From Nitrososphaerota archaeon (GTDB lineage: Archaea > Thermoproteota > Nitrososphaeria > Nitrososphaerales > UBA183), in assembly GCA_029784825.1 (NCBI GenBank), contig JAFMAU010000007.1, positions 13,810-77,809 on the forward strand: a stretch of DNA of 64,000 bases. Reading direction: 5' to 3'. The notes beneath the pieces were generated by a model, which saw only the letters and a list, made by a program, of their open reading frames with translations, was not told the DNA's origin and did not search any database. This document shows, piece by piece, positions 17,432 to 25,612 of the stretch (positions are counted from its first letter, which is position 1; every line of letters starts with the position of its first letter). The position numbers and the translations under genes were made by a program.

Positions 17432-17749
17432 CTATGACCTGCCCTGGGGGACCTCCACGAAAATCGTCCCGCCCTCTATTTTAACATTGAAGGTCTGGAG
17501 CGGTTCAGTCGCAGGCGGGTTGTCGACCGCGCCAGTCCTGACGTCGAAGGAGGAGAGGTGGAGCGGACAGGTCACCCTGCCTTCGTTCAGGAAACCGAGG
17601 CCGAGGTCGGCTTCCTCGTGGGTGCAGGTCCCGGAGACCGCGAATACCTCTCCGCCGATCTTCGCGAGCAGCAGGTGCTGCCCCGCGACGTCCACCGAAG
17701 CCATGGAGCCGTCGGGCAGGTCGGCGTCGTTCATTGCGGGTTGCATCAA
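17432..17749 (-). CDS. Rieske-type [2Fe-2S] ferredoxin in suf operon
   Basis: The 105-residue soluble protein has a complete Rieske motif: CTHEEADLGLGF followed by CPLHLSSFD, that is CxH and CxxH. No signal peptide or membrane segment is visible, so it resembles the small NirD/dioxygenase-ferredoxin class. Its position between sufD and sufS suggests electron supply to cluster assembly or repair (inference). The start MQPAMNDADL allows several ATGs. Confidence 0.9.
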   Translation of the reverse strand: MMQPAMNDADLPDGSMASVDVAGQHLLLAKIGGEVFAVSGTCTHEEADLGLGFLNEGRVTCPLHLSSFDVRTGAVDNPPATEPLQTFNVKIEGGTIFVEVPQGRS

Positions 17750-17755
17750 CTCGAC

Positions 17756-19168
17756 TTACCGGTACTTGTAGTGGCGCTCGAAGATGTCTTCGGTCGGCCT
17801 GGCCTCCGGCTCCACTTCGCCTGTCATTGCAATCAGCGTCTCCCTGTCGACCAGCCTCCTCTTGATGCCCTCCCACTTGCCGTCGATCATGAACCTCGCT
17901 CCCTCCCTGGTCTGCTCGACCGGCACCCTGGACAGAACAGGTTCGAAGAAGCCCAGCACTATCATCTTCTTCGCCTCGTCGGTGGACAGCCCGCGGGCGG
18001 TGAGATAGAAGAGCTGCTCGTCGTCCAGCTGGGCCACAGACGCCGAGTGGGTCGCCTTCACCTCGTTGGTGAGTATCTCCAGGCCCGGGATCCCGTCGGA
18101 CTTTGCGGTCCTCTCGAGCAGCATTGCGTGGTGGGCCAGGTAGGCCCGGGAGTTCTTGGCTGTCGGCCCTATCCTGATCATGCCCTTGAAGATGGACTGG
18201 GATTCGCCCTTCAGCACCCCCCTGGCCTGGGTGGAGCCGGTCGAGTCGGGCGCGTTGTGGACGAGGTTGGACTCGAAGTCGTATCGCTGTCTCTCGTTGG
18301 TGAAGAATATCTCGAAGCCTTCGGCCACCGAACCCCTCCCGTTGAGCAGGAAGTTCATCCTGGACCTGACCACGCCCGCGCCAAGCGAGAGCGCGCTCAC
18401 GGTGGCCGACGCGTCGGCCTGTATGTCTATGGCCCTGTTGGAGATGTGGACTGCCGAGCCGTCGAGGAGCTGGATCGAGCTGTAGTCGACCTTGCTGCCG
18501 GCGCCTGCGAAGACCTCCACGGTGGAGCCGACCAGGGACGGCCCCCGGGCCGCGCCCGAGTAGAACTCGTCCAGGAAGACCAGCCGCGAGCCCCGGTCCG
18601 CGACGAGGAAGGTGAGGTCGAGGATGCCCGTGGTCGGCTCGGAGGTGACGAGCATCCGGCGGAGCGGCACTGCCACGCCGACCTCCTTGGGGACGTGGGC
18701 TACGGTGCCCGAGTTGAAGAAGGCGTTGACCAGGGCGGCGTACTTGTCGTCCTCGGACTTGACGAGCCTCTTCTCGAAGAGCCTCCTCACCGTCGGCTCG
18801 TCGCTCTTGAGCGCCTCGTGGAGCGGGAGGAGACGGACCCCCGCCGACGAAACGGAGTCCTCGAGTTCGGAGTGGACCTCCGTCTCGTTTCCCTGGAGCA
18901 TGATGTTGTTCTCTCTTCCCGTGAGGTAGTCCTTGAAGAAGGTCCTCAGGTCCACCTCTGACTTTTGCGGGAGGACGGCGAACTTCGAGCCGTCGAAGCT
19001 CGAAAGGTATGCGTACTTGGTGTAGAGCGGGTTCTTCTCCTGGGGGAGGGAAGCGAAGGCGCGGAATGACTCCAGTCTGAAGTCCCGGAGCCAGCCGGGC
19101 TCCTTCAGGAACTCGGAGAGCGCCCTGACCGCGTCCTCGTTGAACGAACCCATCAGTTGCTGAGCCAA
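17756..19168 (-). CDS. sufD: Fe-S assembly scaffold SufD
   Basis: The 470-residue protein has the SufBD beta-helix core (VDYSSIQLLDGSAVHISNRA, ARGVLKGESQSIFKGMIRIG) and C-terminal ATHSASVAQLDDEQLFYLTARGLS, the SufB/SufD signature with the conserved His of KATHSA. It forms SufBC2D with SufB and SufC. It follows sufB after 31 bases. Unlike SufB it carries no intein. Confidence 0.95.
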   Translation of the reverse strand: MAQQLMGSFNEDAVRALSEFLKEPGWLRDFRLESFRAFASLPQEKNPLYTKYAYLSSFDGSKFAVLPQKSEVDLRTFFKDYLTGRENNIMLQGNETEVHSELEDSVSSAGVRLLPLHEALKSDEPTVRRLFEKRLVKSEDDKYAALVNAFFNSGTVAHVPKEVGVAVPLRRMLVTSEPTTGILDLTFLVADRGSRLVFLDEFYSGAARGPSLVGSTVEVFAGAGSKVDYSSIQLLDGSAVHISNRAIDIQADASATVSALSLGAGVVRSRMNFLLNGRGSVAEGFEIFFTNERQRYDFESNLVHNAPDSTGSTQARGVLKGESQSIFKGMIRIGPTAKNSRAYLAHHAMLLERTAKSDGIPGLEILTNEVKATHSASVAQLDDEQLFYLTARGLSTDEAKKMIVLGFFEPVLSRVPVEQTREGARFMIDGKWEGIKRRLVDRETLIAMTGEVEPEARPTEDIFERHYKYR

Positions 19169-19199
19169 GCCTCGCGCCGACCTATCCCGGGTTGCAGCA

Positions 19200-22100
19200 T
19201 CAACCTACTGTGTTGGTCATTTCCAGCGACATAAGTCTGTTGAACTCCACTGCGTAGACCATCGGCAGCTCCCGGGTGAAGGGTTCCATGAAGCCGTTGA
19301 CCACCATGCTGAGGGCGTCGTTGTCTGTGATGCCTCGGCTGGTCAGGTAGAACAGCTGCTCCTCGCCCACCTTGCCGACGCTTGCCTCGTGGGTGACTGT
19401 GGCGTCGTCCTCCTGGATCTCCATGTAGGGGTAGGTCGCCGTGGTGCTCTTCTCGTCGATGAGGAGTGCGTCGCAATTGTGAGAGATTGCATTGGAGATG
19501 AGATACGTGTGGTCTGTGGTCCCCAGATTGTAGACTGGACCAGAGTACCCAATGTTCTCGATGCGCCGAATAGGCGCGTAGATGAACTTGTCGTCAACCC
19601 TTGTCTGATTGCTATCGCTCAGGCTGCATCGAACATCGTACTTCGGGTGAATCCTGACACTTCTGCCTTGGACGTTGCCAGCCTTCGACGCTCGGGTTAT
19701 TCTGAAGAAGAGACCTTTGCGCGCGCCGAGCAATTGGACTTGCATTGCCAAGAGCCCAGAGGTAGTGACAATGTGAATGACGTTCTTCTTGCCCATGCAG
19801 TTCGAAGTCGTAGTTCCGTCTCCGCTGACGCATCCCTCAAGGAACGAGTCCGTGATGCTTGGATCCGTGTGCAATAAGACGAAGTCCGGGACACGCTTGT
19901 TGGGCGCACCCCTGCCGCACCAAGACTCGAACGCTCTGGAAAGGACCTCACCAAAGACGACTACCTCGATGCCGTTCTCACTCTTCTGTCTGTATGTCCT
20001 AACTTTGTACCCGAGCGCCTCGAACAAGTGCGTCAGCCTATCCCTCAGTCTTACCTCGTCCGAGTTGAGCGCGAATTTCAGTTTGCCCTGTGAAGCATAT
20101 CCTCCTGCCGCATACAGCCCAAGAGACCAGGCAGTTTCGGCATTGAGAGGTACAGAAGGTGTGTGACCCTTCCCAATCATCACGTTGAGTCCCCTGCCAT
20201 TCTTGGCGAAGGAGGAGAGGTCTAGCTCCTTCACGTCCACGCTCCCTAGAAGTCTAGGAATGAGGACGTAATCGCCATCGGCGGAGGAGCGTTTTGCAAG
20301 TAGCTGGGAGGCTGGCTTCCACATGGGGCTGCCTAGCGCAATCTTGATCGTACGGGAATGCCTGCCGTTTCTCGTGGCGCAAGGAGAGGCAATTCTCGAC
20401 CTTGAGACCAGCATCGGATGTTCCGGAGTCACTTCAATGGGAAGCATTCCGACAGCTTTGATTCGTACCATCTCGCCGTCGAATTCGTTGACGTACGTCC
20501 TGTTGACGGTGTTCTCGCCTGACGCTCCGATGGCGTGGTCCCCTGTAGCGTACTCGGCCATCGGCTTGTTGTCCCCCAGAATGACTGTGCCCGGCTTCAC
20601 GCACCTGACGCTCGACTTCACGTTTGTCGCGCCCTTGGCGATGTGCAGCAGCCCACGGTAGGCCGTGTGCCCTCCGTCCTTGGAGACCGACCTTGAGATG
20701 ATCTTCGAGGTCGTGTCCCTGGCCATGTGGATGGCCTTGCCTCCGGTGTCCTGGACCTGGCCCGCGCCCGCGTAGGCCACTGATATGATGTCCGCCTTCG
20801 CCCTCGGGCCGAGCAGGTAGATGGAAGGGTATTTCCTGGTCAGTCTGGAGCCTCCGTTGAAGTCGACCCAGGACACGGTCGCGTCTTCATAGGCGTGGGC
20901 CCTCTTGGTGACCAAGTTCAGCACGTCCCTCGACCAGTTCTGCAGCGTCGTGTACTTGACCAGCGACCCCTTCTTCGCGATTATCTCGACTATGGCAGAG
21001 TGGAGGGACTGCGAAGAGTAGACGGGCGCTGTGCAGTTGTGGACTGCGAATCCCTTTACGAGATAGGAATTCTCGCCTTCGACTTGCAAGTTGTAGACCA
21101 AGTCGTCATAATTATCGTGAATGATTTCCCTCAGGGGAACGAAGAAGCGATTCCCAACCCGCCTGACTTCGCTCCACTTCTTGTTCTCGGTGTATTCAAC
21201 GATGTATTGGTCCTGTCTGACAGCGTCGTGACCTTGGATTCTGTCGCGCGAGCCCTTTCGAACAGAAATGTTCGCAAACAGGCCGCTTCTCGCGAGAATC
21301 TCCTGTATTTGGAATGCCAGTGACGAGCTCGCTGTGGACGCTCTTATCATTACCGAAGTCCCGTTCTTGACATACCTGTTTCCGTCACCCTTCAGATAGT
21401 ACTTCAGGAAGGTCAGCTGTTTCTCTGGTGGAATCTTCATTACATCTTCGGACAACATCTTGGTGGCCGCCCCTGCGCCGCAATGAGCCATGAACAACTC
21501 GATGAGCGGTTTCGCGTATGTGACCACTGAGTAATACTGCCCTCTCGATTTGTGAACACTCGCGTTGTGACCGAGGGACCTGATGAGCTGGACTAGTTCC
21601 TCGGCAATCTGCTTCTCTTTCGCAGACTTGCCGAAACTGAACTGCGCGACGCGGAGCTTGAGCGATTTATTGTAGGAAACGGAACCCTCTGCCAGATAGA
21701 GTCCGATGATCTTCAGGACCGTGTCTGTAAACGTGGCGCGGTCGATGCTTTCAGTGGGTGCGACGTAGACGACGAAGTCGCCCACTCGGAGCTCTCCGGC
21801 CTCCAAGTAACCCGGCGTCGCTTGAACCAGCCGCTTCGTTGACACTTCCGGCAGCCACCCCTTCCTTGGCTTCCTGGGAGCGAGCACATCGCCTCTCCTC
21901 ACCGCCAGCACCGGGTGCTCTGGAGTGAGCCTGAAGGAATTCCCCTTTGACTGCGGAATGAGGGTAATCATCGTCCCCTTGTGCGAGTGAACGAACTTCC
22001 TGGTCACCGTCGACACTCGACCTGATTCTGCGATGATTTCCTCGCCCTTGCCAACCATGAGTATCGGCTTGAACGTGCTGCCTTCGCTGACCAGCTCGTC

Positions 22101-22811
22101 AGCGGGGAGGCATCCTTCAATGTAGGTGACCTCGCTGTTGGGCTCTGCGATGATCAGCGTCCTCTCGAACTGTCCCATGTTCCTCTCGTTTATCCTGAAG
22201 TATGCCTGAAGCGGCATCGAGACCTTCACGCCCTCGGGGACGTGGACGAAGCTCCCGGCGCTCCAGACCGCGGTCTGAAGGGCTGCTATGTAGTTGTCCT
22301 GGTAGGGCACGACTGTGCCGAAGTACTTCTTCATGAGTTCCGGATACTCCTTCATGGCAGTGACCGTGTCGGAGAAGACGACGCCCTGCTTGGAGAGCTC
22401 GCCCTTGATGCTGTGGTAGACTGCCTCGCTCTCGTAGATCGCACCGACTCCGGCGAGGAACTTCTTCTCCGCGTCTGTTATTCCCAGTTTGTCGTAGGTG
22501 TTCTTGATGTACTCCGGGAGCTGCTCCCAGGAGTCCGCTGCCTTCTTGGTCGGGCTGGCGTAGTAGTGGAAGCCCTGGTAGTCTATCTTGGCCAGCTCGG
22601 GCGCCCACGGAGGGGGGGTCTTGTCGAGGAAGAACCTGAGCGCCTTCATTCTGATCTGCTCCATCCATGCGGGTTCGTCGTGAAGCCTGACTATCTCCTG
22701 CACAACCCTCTCGCTGAGCCCCTTGGTGCCCTGCACAGCGTATGTGTCGATGGGGTCGCTGAAACCGTACTTCTGCTTGTAATCGTCGGTGACGATGTCA
22801 GACTGCGTCAA
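19200..22811 (-). CDS. sufB: Fe-S assembly scaffold SufB interrupted by two inteins
   Basis: The precursor is 1203 residues. Extein parts are residues 1-233, 593-736 and 1113-1203, together 468 residues, the normal SufB length. They read through as IIAEPNSEVTYIEG joined to CTAPVYSSQSLHSAIVE, and GATNVKSSVR joined to CDALLIDEKS, both conserved SufB segments; the Cys after each intein is a native residue needed for splicing and probably for function. SufB is the cluster scaffold of SufBC2D. The start is TTG 22811, with a TATA-like box near 22852. No active SufB forms unless both inteins splice. Confidence 0.96.
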   Translation of the reverse strand: MTQSDIVTDDYKQKYGFSDPIDTYAVQGTKGLSERVVQEIVRLHDEPAWMEQIRMKALRFFLDKTPPPWAPELAKIDYQGFHYYASPTKKAADSWEQLPEYIKNTYDKLGITDAEKKFLAGVGAIYESEAVYHSIKGELSKQGVVFSDTVTAMKEYPELMKKYFGTVVPYQDNYIAALQTAVWSAGSFVHVPEGVKVSMPLQAYFRINERNMGQFERTLIIAEPNSEVTYIEGCLPADELVSEGSTFKPILMVGKGEEIIAESGRVSTVTRKFVHSHKGTMITLIPQSKGNSFRLTPEHPVLAVRRGDVLAPRKPRKGWLPEVSTKRLVQATPGYLEAGELRVGDFVVYVAPTESIDRATFTDTVLKIIGLYLAEGSVSYNKSLKLRVAQFSFGKSAKEKQIAEELVQLIRSLGHNASVHKSRGQYYSVVTYAKPLIELFMAHCGAGAATKMLSEDVMKIPPEKQLTFLKYYLKGDGNRYVKNGTSVMIRASTASSSLAFQIQEILARSGLFANISVRKGSRDRIQGHDAVRQDQYIVEYTENKKWSEVRRVGNRFFVPLREIIHDNYDDLVYNLQVEGENSYLVKGFAVHNCTAPVYSSQSLHSAIVEIIAKKGSLVKYTTLQNWSRDVLNLVTKRAHAYEDATVSWVDFNGGSRLTRKYPSIYLLGPRAKADIISVAYAGAGQVQDTGGKAIHMARDTTSKIISRSVSKDGGHTAYRGLLHIAKGATNVKSSVRCVKPGTVILGDNKPMAEYATGDHAIGASGENTVNRTYVNEFDGEMVRIKAVGMLPIEVTPEHPMLVSRSRIASPCATRNGRHSRTIKIALGSPMWKPASQLLAKRSSADGDYVLIPRLLGSVDVKELDLSSFAKNGRGLNVMIGKGHTPSVPLNAETAWSLGLYAAGGYASQGKLKFALNSDEVRLRDRLTHLFEALGYKVRTYRQKSENGIEVVVFGEVLSRAFESWCGRGAPNKRVPDFVLLHTDPSITDSFLEGCVSGDGTTTSNCMGKKNVIHIVTTSGLLAMQVQLLGARKGLFFRITRASKAGNVQGRSVRIHPKYDVRCSLSDSNQTRVDDKFIYAPIRRIENIGYSGPVYNLGTTDHTYLISNAISHNCDALLIDEKSTTATYPYMEIQEDDATVTHEASVGKVGEEQLFYLTSRGITDNDALSMVVNGFMEPFTRELPMVYAVEFNRLMSLEMTNTVG
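19476..20603 (-). other. SufB intein 2 (376 residues, LAGLIDADG type)
   Basis: The intein spans precursor residues 737-1112. It starts with Cys (CVKPGTVILGD), has block B-like IEVTPEHPMLV, and ends with VYNLGTTDHTYLISNAISHN before Cys+1, so N- and C-terminal splicing residues (Cys1, His-Asn, Cys+1) are all present. The middle region contains ETAWSLGLYAAGG and FLEGCVSGDGT, resembling the two LAGLIDADG motifs of a homing endonuclease. The first motif lacks an acidic residue where D/E is usual, so nuclease activity may be weakened. Base composition is visibly less GC-rich than in the exteins. Confidence 0.93.
21036..22112 (-). other. SufB intein 1 (359 residues, LAGLIDADG type)
   Basis: The intein spans precursor residues 234-592. 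It begins CLPADELVSEG, has the block B motif FRLTPEHPVLAV and ends VYNLQVEGENSYLVKGFAVHN before Cys+1, so splicing residues Cys1, penultimate His, terminal Asn and Cys+1 are present. Endonuclease motifs are IIGLYLAEGSVS and FLKYYLKGDGNRY, both with acidic residues, so it may be an active homing endonuclease. The DNA is visibly more AT-rich than the flanking extein sequence, consistent with horizontal acquisition. Confidence 0.94.
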
Positions 22812-22847
22812 ATCCCTATCCTCGATATAACATAGGTTATTTTCTCC

Positions 22848-22856
22848 GTTAAAAGG
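22848..22856 (-). promoter_or_regulatory. Probable sufB promoter
   Basis: The minus-strand CCTTTTAAC is centred at 22852, about 41 bases before the TTG start, giving a predicted start site near 22826 and a short leader containing GAGGA. A second AT-rich stretch (GTTATATC, near 22830) is closer to the start codon and less likely as the TATA element. Confidence 0.45.
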
Positions 22857-22857
22857 G

Positions 22858-23637
22858 TTATGGGGTCGCTTCGTGCGCTTCCTCTTCGCCCTTGAACCCA
22901 GTTATCCAGGTGTATCCCTTCTCCTCCAGAAGCCTCGACAGGTCCTCGCCGCCCGACTTGATTATGGCCCCCTGGAACATGACGTGGACGAACTGGGGCT
23001 TCACGTACTTCAGGATCCGCTGATAGTGGGTGATCAGGAGCGTGCCCGTCTCTGGGCCCGCGACCTTGTTGATGCCCTCGGCCACGATCCTGAGCGCGTC
23101 GATGTCCAGCCCCGAGTCTGTCTCGTCGAGGACCGCGAACTTGGGCTGCATGAGTGCCATCTGCAGAATCTCCGCCCGCTTCTTCTCGCCTCCGGAGAAG
23201 CCCTCGTTGAGGTACCTGGTGAGGAAGGATTCGTCCATCTCGAGCATCTTCAGCTTCTCTGCGGCTGCCTCCTTGAACTCGAAGATGGTGGGCGGCTCCT
23301 TCGGGTCCTTGGTGTGGGCCGCGTTGTAGGCTGCCCTCAGGAAGGAGAACATGCTGACGCCCTGCACAGCCACCGGGTACTGGAAGGCGAGGAAGAGGCC
23401 CTTCCTTGCGCGCTTGTCCGGGGTCATCCCGATGATGTTCTCTCCGCCGAGGAGTATCTCACCTGATGTCACGTGGTACCTCGGATGGCCCATCAGCGTG
23501 TAGGCCAGGGTGCTCTTGCCCGAGCCGTTGGGGCCCATCAGGGCATGAGCCTCGCCCTGTTTGACCGTCAGGTTGACTCCCTTCAGGATCTCCTTGCCTT
23601 CAACTGAGGCGCGAAGGTCCTTGATTTCGAGGTTCAT
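22858..23637 (-). CDS. sufC: Fe-S assembly ATPase SufC
   Basis: The 259-residue ABC-type ATPase has Walker A GPNGSGKSTLAYTLMG, the signature FSGGEKKRAEILQMAL and Walker B FAVLDETDSGLD, all typical of SufC. It drives conformational change of SufB-SufD. It has its own TATA-like box upstream and ends just before the promoter of sufB, so sufC and sufB may be separately transcribed. Confidence 0.96.
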   Translation of the reverse strand: MNLEIKDLRASVEGKEILKGVNLTVKQGEAHALMGPNGSGKSTLAYTLMGHPRYHVTSGEILLGGENIIGMTPDKRARKGLFLAFQYPVAVQGVSMFSFLRAAYNAAHTKDPKEPPTIFEFKEAAAEKLKMLEMDESFLTRYLNEGFSGGEKKRAEILQMALMQPKFAVLDETDSGLDIDALRIVAEGINKVAGPETGTLLITHYQRILKYVKPQFVHVMFQGAIIKSGGEDLSRLLEEKGYTWITGFKGEEEAHEATP

Positions 23638-23665
23638 CGCTGGTTCTCGCCGCTCTGGTTTGTCG

Positions 23666-23677
23666 TATTAAATTTAT
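23666..23677 (-). promoter_or_regulatory. Probable sufC promoter
   Basis: The minus-strand ATAAATTTAATA is centred near 23672, 35 bases before the sufC ATG, in an otherwise GC-rich 62-base interval between sufC and the GAF gene. Confidence 0.5.
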
Positions 23678-23699
23678 CACGCGGGCTGCCGCTGTCCCA

Positions 23700-24194
23700 T
23701 CAGGCCCAGCGCTCTACTACCTTCCTCCCGACCGCTTCCAGGAATTCCCTGTCCACGGACGAGAAGGAGTCGAGCTGGTCGCTGTCGATGTCAATCTCCC
23801 CGACGACCTTGCCCGAGTTCAGGATCGGCACCACTATCTCTGACTTCGTCGACAGGAAGCACTGCAGGTAGCGGGGGTCCTTGCTCACGTCGGACACTAT
23901 CTCGGTGCGGCCTGCCTTTGCCGCGAAACCGCAGACGCCCTTTCCAATGGGAATCCTGGCGTGCTCGGTCGCTGCAGGGCCCGACCATGCGTCGAGCACG
24001 AGTTCGGAGCCGTCGGCGAGGTAGATCCCCACCCAGGAATAGGACGGCACGAGGGAGTTCAGGAGCCGCACCACCTGCTCTCTCGCGGAGCGCCCGCTCG
24101 AGGAGCTGATGGCCGCATCCACCTCTCCAAGGACCTCCTTGGCCTGTTCCCTGCTGAGCCTGACCATGCTCGCCTTCAAACTCTCGCAGCGCAC
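23700..24194 (-). CDS. GAF-domain protein, free methionine-(R)-sulfoxide reductase-like
   Basis: The protein has up to 164 residues (an ATG at 24165, MVRLSREQ, is an alternative start). It is a single GAF domain with the fRMsr family blocks IPIGKGVCGFAA, VSDVSKDPRYLQCF, SEIVVPIL and GEIDIDSDQLDSFS. The Cys of GVCG and the Cys of YLQC are kept, but the first of the three cysteines of the E. coli enzyme (ACTRIP) is replaced in EHARIP. It may therefore recycle through a different thiol or be a ligand sensor. Its role in repair of free Met-O is inferred from family only. Confidence 0.75.
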   Translation of the reverse strand: MRCESLKASMVRLSREQAKEVLGEVDAAISSSSGRSAREQVVRLLNSLVPSYSWVGIYLADGSELVLDAWSGPAATEHARIPIGKGVCGFAAKAGRTEIVSDVSKDPRYLQCFLSTKSEIVVPILNSGKVVGEIDIDSDQLDSFSSVDREFLEAVGRKVVERWA

Positions 24195-24227
24195 GCCCCG
24201 TCCCGTATTTATCTCCGTTGCCGGTTG

Positions 24228-24917
24228 CTAACCTTCCAGCAGATACCTGTAGGCGAGCGCCGCGAGGATGGCGCCCGCGAATGGGCCTATCCAGTAGATG
24301 TACCAGTAGGAGGGCAGGAAGCCGCCCGCCAGCATCGGGCCCATCGCCCGCGCGGGGTTCATGGCGGCGCCGGTGAGCGCTCCACCGAATAGAACGTCGA
24401 CGAGCACTGCGACTCCGATGCCGAAGCCTCCGACCTTGGGCGCGCGAGGGTCGACTGCCGTGGCGAGGACTGCGAACATCAGCACGAAGGTCATGACCAG
24501 TTCGAGGAGGGTTCCCTGAAAGACCGAGATTGACCCTGCAAGGGAAGGAGCACCCCAGTGCGCAGCGCTCCCGAAGCCTGCCGGGAGCGAAGCTACAAGA
24601 GCGAAGCCCGCGAGCGATGCGCCGGCAAGCTCCGCGACGATGTATGGGACGACTTCCCTCGGGCTGACCTTCCCGCACACGAGAAGCCCGATGGTGACTG
24701 CGGGGTTCAGCGAACCCCCGGAGATGGCCATAGTCGCTGTCACGCCCAGGGCGAGGCCGAGCCCGTTGGCCAGTGCCGCGACGATGAGGGACGATGACGG
24801 GTCGGAGACTCCTAGGGACTGCGATGCGACAGCCGAGCCCGCACCCACAAGCACGAAAGCGAATGTTCCGATGAGCTCCGCGGTCAGCTTCTTGAGAAGT
24901 CCTGGCCCTTGGGACAA
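24228..24917 (-). CDS. Aquaporin/MIP family channel
   Basis: The TTG at 24917 is chosen because a TATA-like box (TTAAGA near 24951) lies 26-30 bases before it, and it gives 229 residues beginning MSQGPGLLKKLTAELIGTF. Six hydrophobic segments and both NPA boxes (GGSLNPAVT and GAAMNPARAMG) are present. It conducts water or small neutral solutes. It lies next to an arsenic gene cluster, and aquaporins in some ars operons carry arsenite, so such a role is possible here but is inference. Confidence 0.9.
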   Translation of the reverse strand: MSQGPGLLKKLTAELIGTFAFVLVGAGSAVASQSLGVSDPSSSLIVAALANGLGLALGVTATMAISGGSLNPAVTIGLLVCGKVSPREVVPYIVAELAGASLAGFALVASLPAGFGSAAHWGAPSLAGSISVFQGTLLELVMTFVLMFAVLATAVDPRAPKVGGFGIGVAVLVDVLFGGALTGAAMNPARAMGPMLAGGFLPSYWYIYWIGPFAGAILAALAYRYLLEG

Positions 24918-24945
24918 GCCTGATTTTCCGTCGGCCGAGACTTGT

Positions 24946-24956
24946 CTTCTTAAGAC
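24946..24956. promoter_or_regulatory. Palindromic AT-box between aquaporin and divergent gene
   Basis: The palindrome TCTTAAGA lies between the divergent starts at 24917 (minus) and 24957 (plus). It is well placed as TATA box for the aquaporin. On the plus strand it is too close to the TTG at 24957, which weakens either that start or the shared use. Confidence 0.4.
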
Positions 24957-25490
24957 TTGCGCGGCCTCTCGAAAGGTTTTTCGGCCCGAAGCGAGACCGG
25001 CCGAACCCTGTTTTCCAGCAAGTTCGTTGCGATAGCAGCGTGCCTGATTTTCATAGGCTCGCTCACCACGTACTACTACGTGGCGGAGAGCGGGTTCAAT
25101 CCCGTCCCCCAGCAGACGACCCTCTCGGGCGCGGCGATCTGCCCTGCGGACAAGCAGCACTGCCCCGGATTCGGTCTGGACAACATGACGGTACGCATGT
25201 TGAACCGGACAGACATAGACAGCCAGCAGGTGGCCTTCGTGGTGACTTCGAAGGAGGCGTCGCCGATGGCGCGGGTCGAGGTGTTCATCGACAACGTTTC
25301 CCTTGGGACTGTCGAAGGACCGTTCGCGCCGGGGGTCCCGAGGCTCGTCTCACTCGCGGTGCCGACAACAGTCAGCGTAACCCCAGGCGTCAGCTACGGC
25401 GTGGTCGTCGAGGGAATCTTCAGCGACTCTTCGGGAGCTGCTACAGCAGAATACTGGCAGTCAATCACGGTCGTGGCCACCGGCGTGTAG
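24957..25490 (+). CDS. Membrane-anchored extracytoplasmic protein of unknown function
   Basis: About 177 residues. One N-terminal membrane segment (FVAIAACLIFIGSLTTYYYV, residues 23-42) precedes an extracellular domain with strand-rich, Val/Thr-rich sequence (VAFVVTSKEASPMARVEVFI, TVSVTPGVSYGVVVEG), suggesting an immunoglobulin-like beta sandwich. Two cysteines in ICPADKQHCPG could form a disulphide. TTG 24957 is the only ordinary start codon in frame before the membrane segment. It sits between the aquaporin and arsM; function is not recognised. Confidence 0.65.
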   Translation: MRGLSKGFSARSETGRTLFSSKFVAIAACLIFIGSLTTYYYVAESGFNPVPQQTTLSGAAICPADKQHCPGFGLDNMTVRMLNRTDIDSQQVAFVVTSKEASPMARVEVFIDNVSLGTVEGPFAPGVPRLVSLAVPTTVSVTPGVSYGVVVEGIFSDSSGAATAEYWQSITVVATGV

Positions 25491-25612
25491 ACCCGGGGCC
25501 CCCGTTGCGATGCCGCCCAGGCTCTGGCTCTGCGAAACAAGCGTCGGGACGAAGGACGTGGAGACTCGGCAGGGTCTAGTCAATAAGTAGCTCCGGAATC
25601 CCGGGTGAGCAC

